From: Stentor coeruleus
Lineage: Eukaryota > Ciliophora > Heterotrichea > Heterotrichida > Stentoridae
Assembly (NCBI GenBank): GCA_001970955.1
Contig: MPUH01000566.1
Span: 1 to 45,754 of the forward strand
Reading direction: 5' to 3'
DNA: 45,754 nt
Shown: positions 20,101-29,298 of the stretch, in pieces
Numbering within the stretch: position 1 is the first letter of the stretch
Layout: each line of letters starts with the position of its first letter
Translations under genes and position numbers: made by a program
The notes under the pieces: model-generated
Database searches by the model: none
The model's input: only the letters and a program-made list of their open reading frames with translations
What the model was told of the DNA's origin: nothing

Positions 20101-20339
20101 CTTGGAGCTAAATTGAAAGAATATCCAATACATTCCATAGCCCAACTTAAATGAAACTCAGTTCTAATACTTTGATTTCCTTGTTTTGAAAGACCTAAGA
20201 CCAGACTTTCAGCAACTAAAGCTCTGGCTTCAGGATTATCAATCATGTCATTAAGGACATTAGAAGAAATTCTTTTCTTTATATAAGGCTCATCTGATTG
20301 TTGTTGAAATTCTTCAGGAGTAAAATTGGATAAGTACAT
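17112..20339 (-). CDS. Ral GTPase-activating protein subunit beta (RalGAP-beta)-like
   Basis: 1075 residues, shorter than the roughly 1500 of the animal protein. The N-terminal helical region follows the animal RalGAP-beta pattern over a long stretch: LSWAMECIGYSF (about 63-74), LETWMCLL, LQVWLC.NTR, TKRVLNLLYG, a WYRLL helix and ILGLFRSWLYS. A RapGAP-type domain lies at the C-terminus (about 880-1050), with VVVIWNERCNDRF and GPLLDNMIVS blocks. In animals the beta subunit is non-catalytic and pairs with an alpha subunit carrying the catalytic Asn; the dimer inactivates Ral and acts on Rheb-like pathways. No alpha-type gene is in this window. Its start codon is 13 bp from the NEK kinase start on the other strand. 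Confidence 0.8.
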   Translation of the reverse strand: MYLSNFTPEEFQQQSDEPYIKKRISSNVLNDMIDNPEARALVAESLVLGLSKQGNQSIRTEFHLSWAMECIGYSFNLAPRKYFNTIMLSITIYGNWLLNPTSAPGFLQMNLGFYQREILGHFSIAFSRQKDSLKQVEICTEILTIIGEFIRTQKLELETWMCLLKLQLKMTEEVLNNSRILDLLSYKALKTFLQVWLCSNTRDEYLWNTFKDMLYKNFDNLWVVACWTSVVLGLTKRVLNLLYGNIDKPLKIKFYRPKGSYETREVFTPEIDSEQVFYFWYRLLMVFLNENDYEFKPVDSRVLLVKGISKIIFQFLEICDAGNMNTELEVHANLNTSMSYRASLCLQDCFKAYLNYFMGRDRLPIPNITNILGLFRSWLYSITGSESFYTDLERSEAIKTHCHILSRAQGPCSIPDLEQFFIRVLYEMQSKSTKVCSEICMNFINLPKTNLKILEFILKPDGIPLMISDFLNDNLIEITTRRYCYKLLSIFANLSGTYNIKQLSSIITDAFFKHLGEEKDNEGLYLLIWTICSYLACLDNEEEILNALLRGLTGRLGSLDESIGNNFYVLIDCIGMLANLIDKSAVSIEVIKINVKNLISFIPRRGKNAEEIFCRIMLCIVDWVIAFPMVLCDQEIKNYLLKYLQMKKIFDKYTQFNEFLKDYLFNYIGTPECTGKWYKDYSKNKKSALFYSDTGVFSSEETEDYGIFNIKNHVGSFVWKVSQAEEDFQIKTTDITLNLSEKITTSQDYQEKTYTQIDFEDSLAEDFSSFLNIKHLYDKQQSLINDFKEKNIPTPSFCKVITNRKTPQIINQNQHKAKFKIIRKLASELGYLDIQTIKSIFPLNESSNPIFTNIDSETLQPLICFPIIYLPTPETNDITCMSSSVYYSEDFQDFLQSFGSRIFEDEDFPSFCKPHLEKFHSCLYKYHGFFHSVVVSPALCKKNLDFGIEKILEDYKVVVIWNERCNDRFSSKVPNIFHKVDKKTNYTVLLTPIGKKLINVNLEVPDEKQGPLLDNMIVSLKNLTKLLMFSIYNLECSFFTRYKTWKKRVDMIKECMSKDDGEKKDNIVDVLFMEA

Positions 20340-20352
20340 TAATATTATTTAC
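20340..20352. promoter_or_regulatory. 13-bp spacer between two head-to-head start codons
   Basis: The ATG of RalGAP-beta (reading left) and the ATG of the NEK kinase (reading right) are separated by only AATATTATTTACA. Each promoter must lie within the other gene or be a shared bidirectional element, and 5' UTRs must be nearly absent or overlap the opposite coding sequence. An alternative is an undetected upstream exon in one of the genes. Confidence 0.65.
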
Positions 20353-21627
20353 ATGGACTACAAAAAATTCTATAAAGAAAAAGGGGTGATTGGAAGGGGG
20401 AATTTCGGAGTCGCTTCAATTGTTGTGGAAAAATCAACTGGAATTGAATATGTGGCTAAGAAAATTACCCAGGTTTCGTTGAATGAATATGAACTTAAGC
20501 AGTGTCAGCTTGAAGCGAAATTACTAGAATCACTTGATCATGAGCATATTGTCAAGTATAAGGAAACTTTTTCTGAGCCTGGGTTGATGATTATTATTAT
20601 GGAGTATTGTAGGGGAGGGGATTTAAGTCAATTAATCCGCACACATATCCAGTGCAGAAGCTATTTTCCAGAAGCACAGATTCGTGAATGGATGCTTCAA
20701 CTCTTATCAGCTCTTCAATATTTAGACTCAAAATACATAATACATCGAGATATAAAATCATCAAATATTTACCTCACTGAAACTGGAAAACTAAAACTTG
20801 GGGACTTTGGCATAGCAAAAGTTCTATCTTCAACATCTGATGTTGCAAAAACACTAGTTGGCACACCTTATTACCTTAGCCCTGAAGTCTGTGAAAATCG
20901 TCCATACTGCAGAAAAAGTGACATCTGGTCTTTAGGTGTACTTTTTTATGAACTCACAGCATTAAGACACCCTTTTGCCGGGACGAGTTTTTTAGCTTTA
21001 GTCATGAATATTCTAAAAGAAACTCCTCCAGAAATGCCAGGAAATTATTCAAATGAAATGAAGCAAATTATCATAACAATGCTTACAAAAGATATGAAAA
21101 TAAGACCTTCAGCTAAAGATATTCTTAAAATGAAATATTTTACTAAAGATGAAGATAATGATGATTATTTTAATGAAGAAGATTATGAAGTTAGTGTATC
21201 AGAAGAAAGTAATAGTGAAGAAATTAAAAGTTTTGTTAATACAGATATGCTTGGGGTTAGTGGGATAAATCCACTTGATTTAGTTAATACGGAAAATTTT
21301 GGAAATTCTGATGTTTCTAATGATTTTAATTATGAATTTATACCAACTTTTACTCCTGATGTTCAGATAGATGGAGGGAATACTTTTTTAAGTAGTATTG
21401 CTATGAAAAAGAATGATAAAGTATGTGATAAAGGGAAAAAAGATGATGATGAAGATGAATATGAGGATGATTTTGATAGTGTAAGGGATATTTAGGAATC
21501 ATCTAGTGATCAACCTTATGATGATGATTTTGATGAAGCTAATCATCAGTTTGTTGATGATGGTAGAAAATTAAAAGATGAGAGGAATGAAGGATTTAGA
21601 GTGAGGGAGAAAGGGAAAATGTATTAA
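20353..21627 (+). CDS. NEK-family serine/threonine protein kinase, with a 15-nt intron
   Basis: Exons 20353-21480 and 21496-21627. The start is the ATG at 20353; upstream in-frame codons are non-ATG and overlap the divergent gene. The kinase domain (about 5-265) has GRGNFG, VAKK (the second Lys being the ATP-binding one), HRDIKSSN, DFG and GTPYYLSPE, with EYCRGGDL in the hinge, the NEK pattern. The acidic C-terminal tail is interrupted at 21481 by GTAAGGGATATTTAG, whose last three bases would be an in-frame stop. Removing these 15 bases keeps the frame open for 43 more acidic and then basic residues, to TAA at 21625-21627. NEK kinases act in cilia, basal bodies and mitosis and are greatly expanded in ciliates. 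Confidence 0.88.
21481..21495 (+). other. 15-nt spliceosomal intron in the NEK gene
   Basis: GTAAGGGATATTTAG, phase 0, GT...AG ends. It contains an in-frame TAG, so unspliced mRNA would lose the C-terminal tail. The evidence is the continued acidic frame (ESSSDQPYDDDFDE) immediately after it. The same 15 bases form the intron of the CK1 gene at 28361-28375. Confidence 0.85.
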
Positions 21628-22360
21628 TTGCATTAGGATTATTTTTTTGGTTGTGTCACACTTTTATTTTTTGTTTATAATTATTAAGTTACTCCCTTTG
21701 TTATTTTATCAATTCTGTTTGTTTTTCAGTGTTTTGGTATTTCTTGAATAGATTGTGAGTAGGCTTCATTTTTCTTGCACAAGTTTGTATTGATAGTATT
21801 TTTCTAGTTTATGTGAAATTAATAGTTATTAAGATTAATATAATTTTTTATAACTTTTAGGTTCTAGTCATATTATGTTAGCTATACTCCATAAATCTAT
21901 AAAAACCTAGTAAAATAATCAAAAAAATTATTAAAAACTTATAAAATATTTATATAAGAGATCATCTGTTTACCTCTAACTTCATCATAAACATTCATAC
22001 TGCCTAAATTAATATTCTAAATAGTCAAAAAGCAATAAGCATTACTAAACACTCTACATCTCAGCTTTGATCTGCTAAACATTATATACCCTCACTTTTT
22101 ATTTTTTAAATTATCTCCTTAGTTACTCCCAATTAAATTTAAACCTTCTGTACATTCATAATCTCACCTTTTGTCTCCAAACTAAATACTCATCATAAAA
22201 ATTGAATAATGTATCATTATAAAAAATCGTATCCAAAACATATCCCTAACACCTCATTCAACTCACTTTTCCATCTAAAAAGCTTCACCCAAATTTCCTA
22301 TTAAAACCCACAACTTTCAAAATTCCATAAAATCTCTAATATTTTAAAGTAAAACCTAAT
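21628..22360. other. Intergenic region
   Basis: T/G-rich and C-poor on + after the kinase gene, then C-rich and G-poor from about 21950 up to the next start, following the window-wide rule. No gene is seen. Confidence 0.6.
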
Positions 22361-23341
22361 ATGGCCGATAGATCATTATCCCCTTCACCCAACAAATCTC
22401 ATCATCTCGAAAGAGGAGTTTTTTCTTCGATTTCCACTATATCCTTATACAAAAACGTTATTGAAGAAAGAAAACAACTTCAATCAAATTCTTTAATAAA
22501 CATCAAAATGACTCAACCCAAAACCCCAATACGAACAAGACTTTTGCCTTCACCAAAAATTGTTGATAGGTCAAAATCCCCAGAGGTTAAACATCCATAT
22601 AAAAATGATGATGAAAACTCAAAGCTTCAAGAATCTATTAAGAAACTTCAACAGCAACTAATGAAAGAAAAAAGAAATAATGAAAGACTTGAAGAGCAAA
22701 TAAAGGAAATTACAGCTAAATGGAAATCTGAAGTTACTAATTCAGAGAAAAATGTGGATAAAGTGCAAAAAAACTATAATGCTTTAAAGGCGAATATGAC
22801 TAGTTTGACTATAGAAAAAGATTCTTTACAAGAAAAATATAAGAAAACATCAAGTTTGCTTGTCACATATCAGGAAGAGTTGAAGTCTTTAATTAACTGT
22901 ATTGTATTAGAAATATCACAGTTTATATCGAATGTGACTGAAAATTATAAAGAAAAAGTACTGAAACATCTTAGAAGCACAATGAATAAACTTAAAACTG
23001 ATTTGAAACCTATTATTATTGAAGTAGAAAAATGGAAATGTGGACAAGATGAGGAAGAAGATTTTGAATATAAAGATGATATCGTTTTTTCTGTAGAGGA
23101 TTATGATAATGAACAGAGATCTGATAGTTTAGCTTCAACAAGAGGGTTTAATACAAATTTTCTTGAGGAAATTCAAAGCGCTGTTGCCCTTTATGATTTT
23201 GAAAAAGAACGTGAGGAGGATGTTAAGTTTAAACGTGGAGATATTATTGAAATACTTGAAAAAAATGAATCGGGCTGGTGGATTGGCCGAGTTAATAACA
23301 AAATCGGTACTTTTCCTTTTAATTTTGTTAATATTATTTAG
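22361..23341 (+). CDS. Coiled-coil protein with a C-terminal SH3 domain
   Basis: 326 residues. The N-terminus (1-80) is basic and Ser/Pro-rich, with several SP sites. A coiled coil spans about 84-180, a helical segment follows to about 225, then an acidic linker, and a canonical SH3 domain closes the protein (about 268-326: ALYDF, an acidic RT loop, GDIIEIL, GWWIGR, and GTFPFNFV). SH3 domains bind Pro-rich peptides, usually in actin, endocytosis or signalling assemblies. The architecture resembles membrane-curving or adaptor proteins, but no BAR domain can be claimed. SH3 domains are, to my knowledge, uncommon in ciliates. Confidence 0.82.
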   Translation: MADRSLSPSPNKSHHLERGVFSSISTISLYKNVIEERKQLQSNSLINIKMTQPKTPIRTRLLPSPKIVDRSKSPEVKHPYKNDDENSKLQESIKKLQQQLMKEKRNNERLEEQIKEITAKWKSEVTNSEKNVDKVQKNYNALKANMTSLTIEKDSLQEKYKKTSSLLVTYQEELKSLINCIVLEISQFISNVTENYKEKVLKHLRSTMNKLKTDLKPIIIEVEKWKCGQDEEEDFEYKDDIVFSVEDYDNEQRSDSLASTRGFNTNFLEEIQSAVALYDFEKEREEDVKFKRGDIIEILEKNESGWWIGRVNNKIGTFPFNFVNII

Positions 23342-23943
23342 TGTGATTTTATTTGTTTTTTACATTTTGTATTTGTATAAAACTGAAATTAGTAAGGAAT
23401 TTTGGATTGCATTTGTTATTTTGTATAATGATATGATGTCGTGGATTATATGTTTTTTATATGTTGAAAGGCTGTTTGGGTTTTAATGGAATTTAGACTA
23501 AAGTTTAAAGTAATAATTTTATATTTTTGATAATTAGATTAGAAATTTTCTTATAAAAAGCAGATTTTGGAATTCACTAACTCTTTTTAAAATTATGAGT
23601 TGAATTTTATACCTGGAAATTAGTCAAAAGATTATTTTTTCACTATATGGTGATATTTATAATATGTTATTAGATTTCTCAGTTTAAAATATTAAATTCT
23701 TCAAAATAAAGTTTGTAGTTAGATAATAATAGAATTGATTAGTTTTTTAAATGCACAAGAAGGTACTCATTATATAATTTATATTTTCATATATCTTTAA
23801 TTAAAGGTATAATGCTATACTTAGATGATAAAAAAAATTAAAAAAATAGACTTTGCAATCCTTAACCAAATGCATTTTTCTTTAAAATAAAAACAATACT
23901 TAAAGTTAATAACTTCAATTAAAATAATAAATAAAATCTTCAA
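23342..23943. other. Convergent intergenic region
   Basis: G/T-rich on + after the SH3 gene and C-richer near 23850-23943, next to the end of the minus gene. An overlapping open frame running from inside the SH3 gene to 23486 is a shadow. No gene is seen. Confidence 0.6.
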
Positions 23944-24771
23944 TCAATAATTAATTACTCCTAACTGTCCACTACTAAACTGTTCAAAAGCTTTAGCATA
24001 CCTATAAAGTTTAGTCATCATAAAAATCATAAAACTCTGTATTAAAAGCACCATGCTCACAGCAATAACTCCTTCCATAATATACCTTCTTATATCCAAA
24101 TGTTTATTTTCTCTTAAAGCATCATCATAATCATACCCTGATCCATCTTCATCAAAATCTTCATAAAATCCATCTTCACTCACTTTTCTATCAAATCCAT
24201 TATCATCATCTAAATCATGATATGTTAATCCTCTTTGTTTCATCATTTTATATATACTCTTTCGGATTTTTATTTTTCTATGTGTGACAAATGTTATAAA
24301 CACGCATAAAACCATAGTAATTGTTATGATGAATTCTAATGCATATAAAATTGATTCTGTATCTTTATGTAATATAGCCTGATGACAAAAGTATGCTCCA
24401 AGTAGAACAAGTAAAAATAAAAATATTCTGATGAAAAAAAGGTACTGATTTGGCCCACGTCTGTTGCTGTTTTCGATAGGCTGGGCTATAGTTGCACCCC
24501 AATAAATCTGATAAACTATTATGATTGCAATATACCCATACAAGCATAATTGGCAAAATTTAGACCAATTATCTAAGGAATCTTTCAATATCTGGAAGTT
24601 TGAAGTAGTGGAAGGTTCGGTAACTGGAAAAGAAAAAGTAGATAATGATGTATATTCGGTGTTCTGAATATTATTAGGACTATCACATTGCATATGATTA
24701 GAAGAATCTGAAATTATAACCACTTCTGCTTCTTGTGGAGAGTCTAATCTTAGTTTGGGTTCCGAATCCAT
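23944..24771 (-). CDS. Four-TM membrane protein of unknown family
   Basis: 275 residues from the ATG at 24771; five codons further upstream begin with a non-ATG codon and are not used. A polar, Ser/Thr-rich N-terminus of about 60 residues is followed by four hydrophobic helices: one near residue 80, a pair near 110-160, and one near 240. Between TM3 and TM4 lies a very acidic loop (about 190-220) rich in Asp, Gly and Tyr. No signal peptide. I do not recognise the family; the acidic loop could bind divalent ions or basic partners. Confidence 0.65.
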   Translation of the reverse strand: MDSEPKLRLDSPQEAEVVIISDSSNHMQCDSPNNIQNTEYTSLSTFSFPVTEPSTTSNFQILKDSLDNWSKFCQLCLYGYIAIIIVYQIYWGATIAQPIENSNRRGPNQYLFFIRIFLFLLVLLGAYFCHQAILHKDTESILYALEFIITITMVLCVFITFVTHRKIKIRKSIYKMMKQRGLTYHDLDDDNGFDRKVSEDGFYEDFDEDGSGYDYDDALRENKHLDIRRYIMEGVIAVSMVLLIQSFMIFMMTKLYRYAKAFEQFSSGQLGVINY

Positions 24772-25757
24772 TTTTATATAAATCAATCATCTGTTTGAGT
24801 TGAATAATATAAGTTAGATAAACTAATGATTAGAAAAAATATTATTTGTATGCTTTAAGGTAAAATAGTTTATGAGATGGTTAAATTAATAGTTTATCGT
24901 AGTGAAAAAGTTTATATGTATGATAAAGTTGAATAATAGTTTATATGGAAAAAAAAATTAATTGTCGAGTTTTTCCATTATGTCTAAAACTTTTATTGTT
25001 TACTGATTTATTAGTCAAGGATTTATAGAAAATATGTTTATAATATTTTATAAATTTTATCTAATATACATTGAATCATGTTCTCTCTAAAATAAATTAT
25101 AATGGCATAAGAGATTATAGTGAAAACTTACATTCTTAGTTATGCTTAAAGAATAACAATAAGAATTATTATTTAATATTGTGAAAAATGAATGAGTATT
25201 TTATAATACATATATAGATAATTGAAAATATAAGATTGAAAGAAAATAATTATAATTTAAATGTGTGTAGCATCATATTAAAATATATGTTTATTATATA
25301 TAAAAAGCATATATATATGAAATAGCAGAGAGTAATCATGCAATAAAATTTATAGTCTTATATTATTAATAAAGCACAGAAATTTTATTTTATGCATTTC
25401 AGCTTGCACTAATTATTTTACCTATTTGAATTACTTTAATATATTAATCTTGACTAATAATCAGAAATTTTAGTTTTCAAGTGATATTAATTTAAAATTT
25501 TAGTATGCTGTGTGTTAGTTTTATGCTTCAATTCAAATTAATTATCAGCAATTGAGCTATTATAAACATCATAAAATTTATAATTGTAAGTTTTTTTTTA
25601 TAGTAACTAAAATCTTATAAAATAGTAACTTCTTATTTCTAATTTATAGGAATTAGTAAAAACATAAGTTCGTAATTTTCTATTATAATCTTTAATTTCT
25701 CAATTTTCACAAGGTAGCCTATGTCCAGTAACTTAAAAACACGTAATTTATATTATA

Positions 25758-25852
25758 ATAAAAAGTGATTTTCAAGTAATTTACTAATCAAAATATTTCT
25801 ATCAATTTAGTTATCATCACATAATTTAGCCTAGAAAAACAAAAAATATCCT
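25758..25852 (+). repeat. 95-bp direct repeat, copy 1
   Basis: Identical, as far as I can read, to 25877-25971, at an offset of 119 bp. The two copies are separated by 24 bp that include the only ambiguous base of the window. Probably one real sequence present at the ends of two contigs. Confidence 0.9.
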
Positions 25853-25875
25853 GCTTAATAAATACTTTTTACTTC

Positions 25876-25876
25876 N
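25876..25876. other. Ambiguous base (N), probable contig join
   Basis: The single N directly precedes the second copy of the 95-bp repeat. This is what a scaffolder leaves when overlapping contig ends are not merged. Confidence 0.9.
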
Positions 25877-25971
25877 ATAAAAAGTGATTTTCAAGTAATT
25901 TACTAATCAAAATATTTCTATCAATTTAGTTATCATCACATAATTTAGCCTAGAAAAACAAAAAATATCCT
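25877..25971 (+). repeat. 95-bp direct repeat, copy 2
   Basis: Second copy, immediately after the N, ending about 57 bp before the next start codon. Confidence 0.9.
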
Positions 25972-26028
25972 AAAAAGTCTAAAATCTTTCTAAATACCAT
26001 CAATCAAAATGGAAATAAATATCGTTAA

Positions 26029-28062
26029 ATGTTATTTGAATCCAAGACCCAAAAACTATCAACACCCAATAAGTCTTCAAGCGACAAAGGTATTTTTTTT
26101 CAATCCCCAAACAGGAAAATCTATCATACACAAAGTATGCACGACTTTGACAAGTTAACTAAAGACTTAAAAGAAACATCAATGAGTCCAAGATATCGTT
26201 CACCAACACATAGCCAACTAAACTTTGAAAGTTCAGATTCAGCGGTATTATGCCCAACATGTGAAAAGCGGACAAATGACACTGAAATGCAAACTTATCA
26301 TGAAAGTCCTCCAAAAATCAGACCATCTCATCATAATGTAGTATGTGAAGACTGCTCAGATGGAAGTTTTTCAAAAGTCTTAAAAGTTATATATTTAAAC
26401 GAAGGAGACCAGCAGGCTAAAAAAACTGAAAAAACTAAGATTATAGAATCTGTTGGGAATCTTGGCGAGAATAATAAATTCCCTGTTTTTGGTTCGGGGA
26501 AAACAGTACAAGTTCATTATCAGGAAATTTTTCCACCACCTAAACAAGAACTTACATCTTTAATCCCAGAACATAAAAGAGAAAATGGGACTTTACCTTA
26601 TAGCCTTAAAGAAGAAGAAAGAAAAAGAGTTGCGATAAGAAGAGCTGAATATGCTAATAGGATTAAAGGAGTTGCTAAGACTATTATCACCACAATCAAC
26701 TCAGATTCAGATAGGGCTATGAGAACTCAAGGACATGGTTTTTATAAAGATGAGGAAGTTTTTGAAGAAAATGAAGAAAATTTGTATAACACTTTTACTA
26801 AAACTTCTGAGCCAATAGGAGCAGGACATAAGAAAAAAAAATCTTGTCATATTTTTGATGAACCTAAAAAGGATTATTTTAAATGCACTGGTGGTGTTTC
26901 AAAATCTTCAGTTAAACACAAAATATTATCTAAATTTGCAGAAAAAAACTTTAACTTGTTTTTAGATGAGGAAGAGTATTTGAAAAATAATGATAATGAT
27001 GAATATGAAGGATCGAGACCTAAAAAACCTGATCTTCCATTAAGTAATGAAATTAGTTCAGGTTCTAATCAAAGTGAGGAAAGTAGTAGAGAAATACCAA
27101 AGTCTCCTCATAATACGGCGATAGAGGAAGGGAAAAATGATAAAGAAAGTTTTGATGATGAAAAATATTCAGATACTCAATTAAGTGGAAGAAATGAAGA
27201 TGTGGATATTGAAGAAAACACTAAGAGTATTGAAAATCCTAATATAATATTGAAGGATAAAAATATTAATGATGAAGAGTTAGAAAAACTTAAGTGCGAA
27301 TTTGATGAGGAAAAATGCTTTGAAAATTTGAGTCAAAAATTTGACAATGAACTCAGACATGATAATTCATCTTTAAATATGCAACACCTTGATGAGTGTG
27401 GGGAAAGGAGCCCGCTAGCGGGCTCAAATAAAAAAAACCCCTATGAAAATGTTATTCATCCAGATGAAACAAAAGCATCATTTAACACAACAATTTCTCA
27501 TGAAGTCTCCGAAGAAAATCAGAAAACCATCGAAAATTATGATTTCCCTTCCAAAACAAATACTCAGGATTATCAAAAAGAAAATCCTGAAACACAGTTA
27601 AAAACTTCTAATGAAGCTTTAAACACACATTATATCAAACCAGAATTAGAAAACCCAAGCCCTATTTCAGATACCCTACTTAATTCTGAATATTCAAAAA
27701 CAGTCTTATCAAACACTTCAGAAAACCATATCCAACATAATAACATACTAACCGAAGACCAAACTTCAAAAAATACTCTTATATCAACAGATAATCTTCA
27801 AAAAACCAACATAAATAAAAAAGATCATCAAGTTAAAACAAACACTACAAAAGAAGTGAATGAAAAATATGATTTACCTTCTAAACAGTCAGAAGAAAAC
27901 CTTAAACCCAATAAATCATCTTGCGCATTAGACCCAGAAAAAATCAACATGCTTTTTTTAATCCTAACAGACCCACAAGTTGTGAAAGGGTTAAAAATTC
28001 TTGGGGGTTTTGCTGACTATTTAGAAAAAAACGGTAAAGAAATCTTAGATTTGAAATTTTAG
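26029..28062 (+). CDS. Large disordered acidic protein with a putative zinc ribbon
   Basis: 677 residues. An in-frame TAA lies just before the ATG, which fixes the start unless there is an upstream exon. The N-terminal part has two CxxC pairs (C75/C78 and C106/C109) that could form one zinc site. A charged helical segment (about 195-225, KEEERKRVAIRRAEYA) follows. The remainder (about 270-640) is low-complexity Glu/Asp/Asn/Ser/Lys, surely disordered. The last 40 residues become hydrophobic and probably helical. A GC-rich 18-bp palindrome sits in the coding sequence at 27408-27425. I do not recognise the family; the frame is clean and of convincing composition. Confidence 0.65.
   Translation: MLFESKTQKLSTPNKSSSDKGIFFQSPNRKIYHTQSMHDFDKLTKDLKETSMSPRYRSPTHSQLNFESSDSAVLCPTCEKRTNDTEMQTYHESPPKIRPSHHNVVCEDCSDGSFSKVLKVIYLNEGDQQAKKTEKTKIIESVGNLGENNKFPVFGSGKTVQVHYQEIFPPPKQELTSLIPEHKRENGTLPYSLKEEERKRVAIRRAEYANRIKGVAKTIITTINSDSDRAMRTQGHGFYKDEEVFEENEENLYNTFTKTSEPIGAGHKKKKSCHIFDEPKKDYFKCTGGVSKSSVKHKILSKFAEKNFNLFLDEEEYLKNNDNDEYEGSRPKKPDLPLSNEISSGSNQSEESSREIPKSPHNTAIEEGKNDKESFDDEKYSDTQLSGRNEDVDIEENTKSIENPNIILKDKNINDEELEKLKCEFDEEKCFENLSQKFDNELRHDNSSLNMQHLDECGERSPLAGSNKKNPYENVIHPDETKASFNTTISHEVSEENQKTIENYDFPSKTNTQDYQKENPETQLKTSNEALNTHYIKPELENPSPISDTLLNSEYSKTVLSNTSENHIQHNNILTEDQTSKNTLISTDNLQKTNINKKDHQVKTNTTKEVNEKYDLPSKQSEENLKPNKSSCALDPEKINMLFLILTDPQVVKGLKILGGFADYLEKNGKEILDLKF
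27408..27425. repeat. Perfect 18-bp GC-rich palindrome inside a coding region
   Basis: GAGCCCGCTAGCGGGCTC is its own reverse complement. It is flanked by GGGGAAAG on the left and by an A-rich run then CCCC on the right, so the stem could extend. It stays in frame (ERSPLAGS) but uses codons (ccg, gcg, ggc) that look rare around it. Confidence 0.85.
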
Positions 28063-28276
28063 TTATAATTTTTACTATATTGATAAAACACTTTAATAAT
28101 CTGCACACTTTTATTTATAGTTCATATAAAATATAACTCTATAAAAGACTATCTAATCTCAATTCCTATTTAAAATAAAAAAACCCCATATCTCAATAAT
28201 CTTGAACATAAAACCCATTATCCTTAAACCCTCTATACAAATTCCAACATCAAAAAAAAAAATTTCATAATACTAT

Positions 28277-29281
28277 TTAAATATCTCTAGATTGCTTCTT
28301 TTTTTCCTCTAACTCTTTCCTCGAATTATCTCCATCTCCACTTCTAACTATCTGTTTATTCTAAATATCCCTTACATAATTAAAAATTGTCCAATCAAAA
28401 ATATAATCATACTGATAATTTTCTCTAAAAAACAAATCCTTCAGCATCCGTTTCAAATAAGAATAATCAGGTCTTTCTTCAAATCTCAAATTTTTACAAT
28501 AATTCATATACGTAGCAATTTCTGGAGGAAACCCATTACACAGAACTGCAGTTGAAGTATCTAATTTGCACTGCATTATCCGATCATATTTTTCTTTACG
28601 ATTTTGTGCTCTAAGTCCTTGCCAAGGTAATGATCCTCTTAAAAAGTATAACAAAACATATCCTAATCCTTCTAAATCATCCCTACGTGACTGTTCAATA
28701 CCTAAATGAGTATTTAATGATGCATAACGAGCAGTTCCAGTTAAATTCTTACCTTCTCTATATGGAATATGTTGTTGAGTACGAGAATCACGATATTTTT
28801 TAGCAAGACCGAAATCAATGACAAATACTTGATTTGCTTTTTTCCCTAAACCCATTAGAAAGTTATCTGGCTTGATATCTCTATGTAGGAAATTCTTAGC
28901 ATGAATAAACTCAACCCTTGAGATCATTTGGTCTGCTAACATAAGCACGGTTTTTAACGAAAATTTCCTTGAGCATAATGTGAAAAGATCTTCAAGTGAA
29001 GAACCCATTAAGTCCATGATCATTATATTGAAATCCCCTTCGACGGTAAAACCATAAACACTTGGTATACCCAATCCTCCTGATAGTGTTTGATAGATTT
29101 TTGACTCGTATAAAAGCTGTGGATGACGACTTCTCACAGTTTCGAATTTGATCGCAACTTCTTCATTGGTCTGAGAATTAACACCCACATGTATCTGCCC
29201 GAAAGACCCTGATCCGATTTTATTCCCTATTGTATACTTCCCACAGACAGTTCCTCCAACATTTACTACTGGGGTGAGCAT
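28277..29281 (-). CDS. Casein kinase 1 (CK1), with a 15-nt intron
   Basis: Exons 29281-28376 and 28360-28277. The kinase domain (about 15-285) shows CK1 hallmarks: [40 protein letters not shown], and a [24 protein letters not shown] segment in place of the usual [11 protein letters not shown] follows. Read unspliced, the frame stops in GTAAGGGATATTTAG; removing those 15 bases extends the protein by 27 basic/acidic residues to TAA at 28277. CK1 phosphorylates pre-primed Ser/Thr sites in trafficking, cilium and circadian pathways. The FYVE-like gene lies 17 bp upstream on the same strand. Confidence 0.92.
28361..28375 (-). other. 15-nt spliceosomal intron in the CK1 gene
   Basis: On the minus strand it reads GTAAGGGATATTTAG, identical in all 15 bases to the NEK intron and also phase 0 near the C-terminus. 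Removal keeps an open frame of 27 more codons. Retention would end the protein with VRDI, as in the NEK gene. Confidence 0.85.
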
Positions 29282-29298
29282 GATTTATTGAATATTTA

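Larger units (their letters stand above)
24772..26028. other. Divergent intergenic region containing an assembly join
   Basis: About 1.2 kb between two outward-reading genes. G exceeds C on + near the left gene, and C exceeds G from about 25680 on. It holds a 95-bp duplication around a single N (listed separately), so its real length is uncertain. An out-of-frame ATG at 26009 precedes the start of the next gene. No RNA gene is seen. Confidence 0.6.

Noticed and set aside
20326..20352. Upstream extension of the NEK kinase by nine codons
   Set aside because: It begins with TTG, not ATG, and overlaps the start of the divergent gene. The ATG at 20353 is preferred.
23163..23486. 107-codon frame overlapping the SH3 gene
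   Set aside because: Out-of-frame shadow of the SH3 coding sequence that runs on into T/G-rich flank.
26009..26028. ATG at 26009 as start of the large disordered protein
   Set aside because: It is out of frame with the main coding sequence, and the main frame has a TAA directly before 26029.
8370..28290. Similar A10-...-TTTAAATAT tracts before the centrin-like gene and after the CK1 gene
   Set aside because: The match rests on a poly-A run and AT-rich words and is not convincing above chance.
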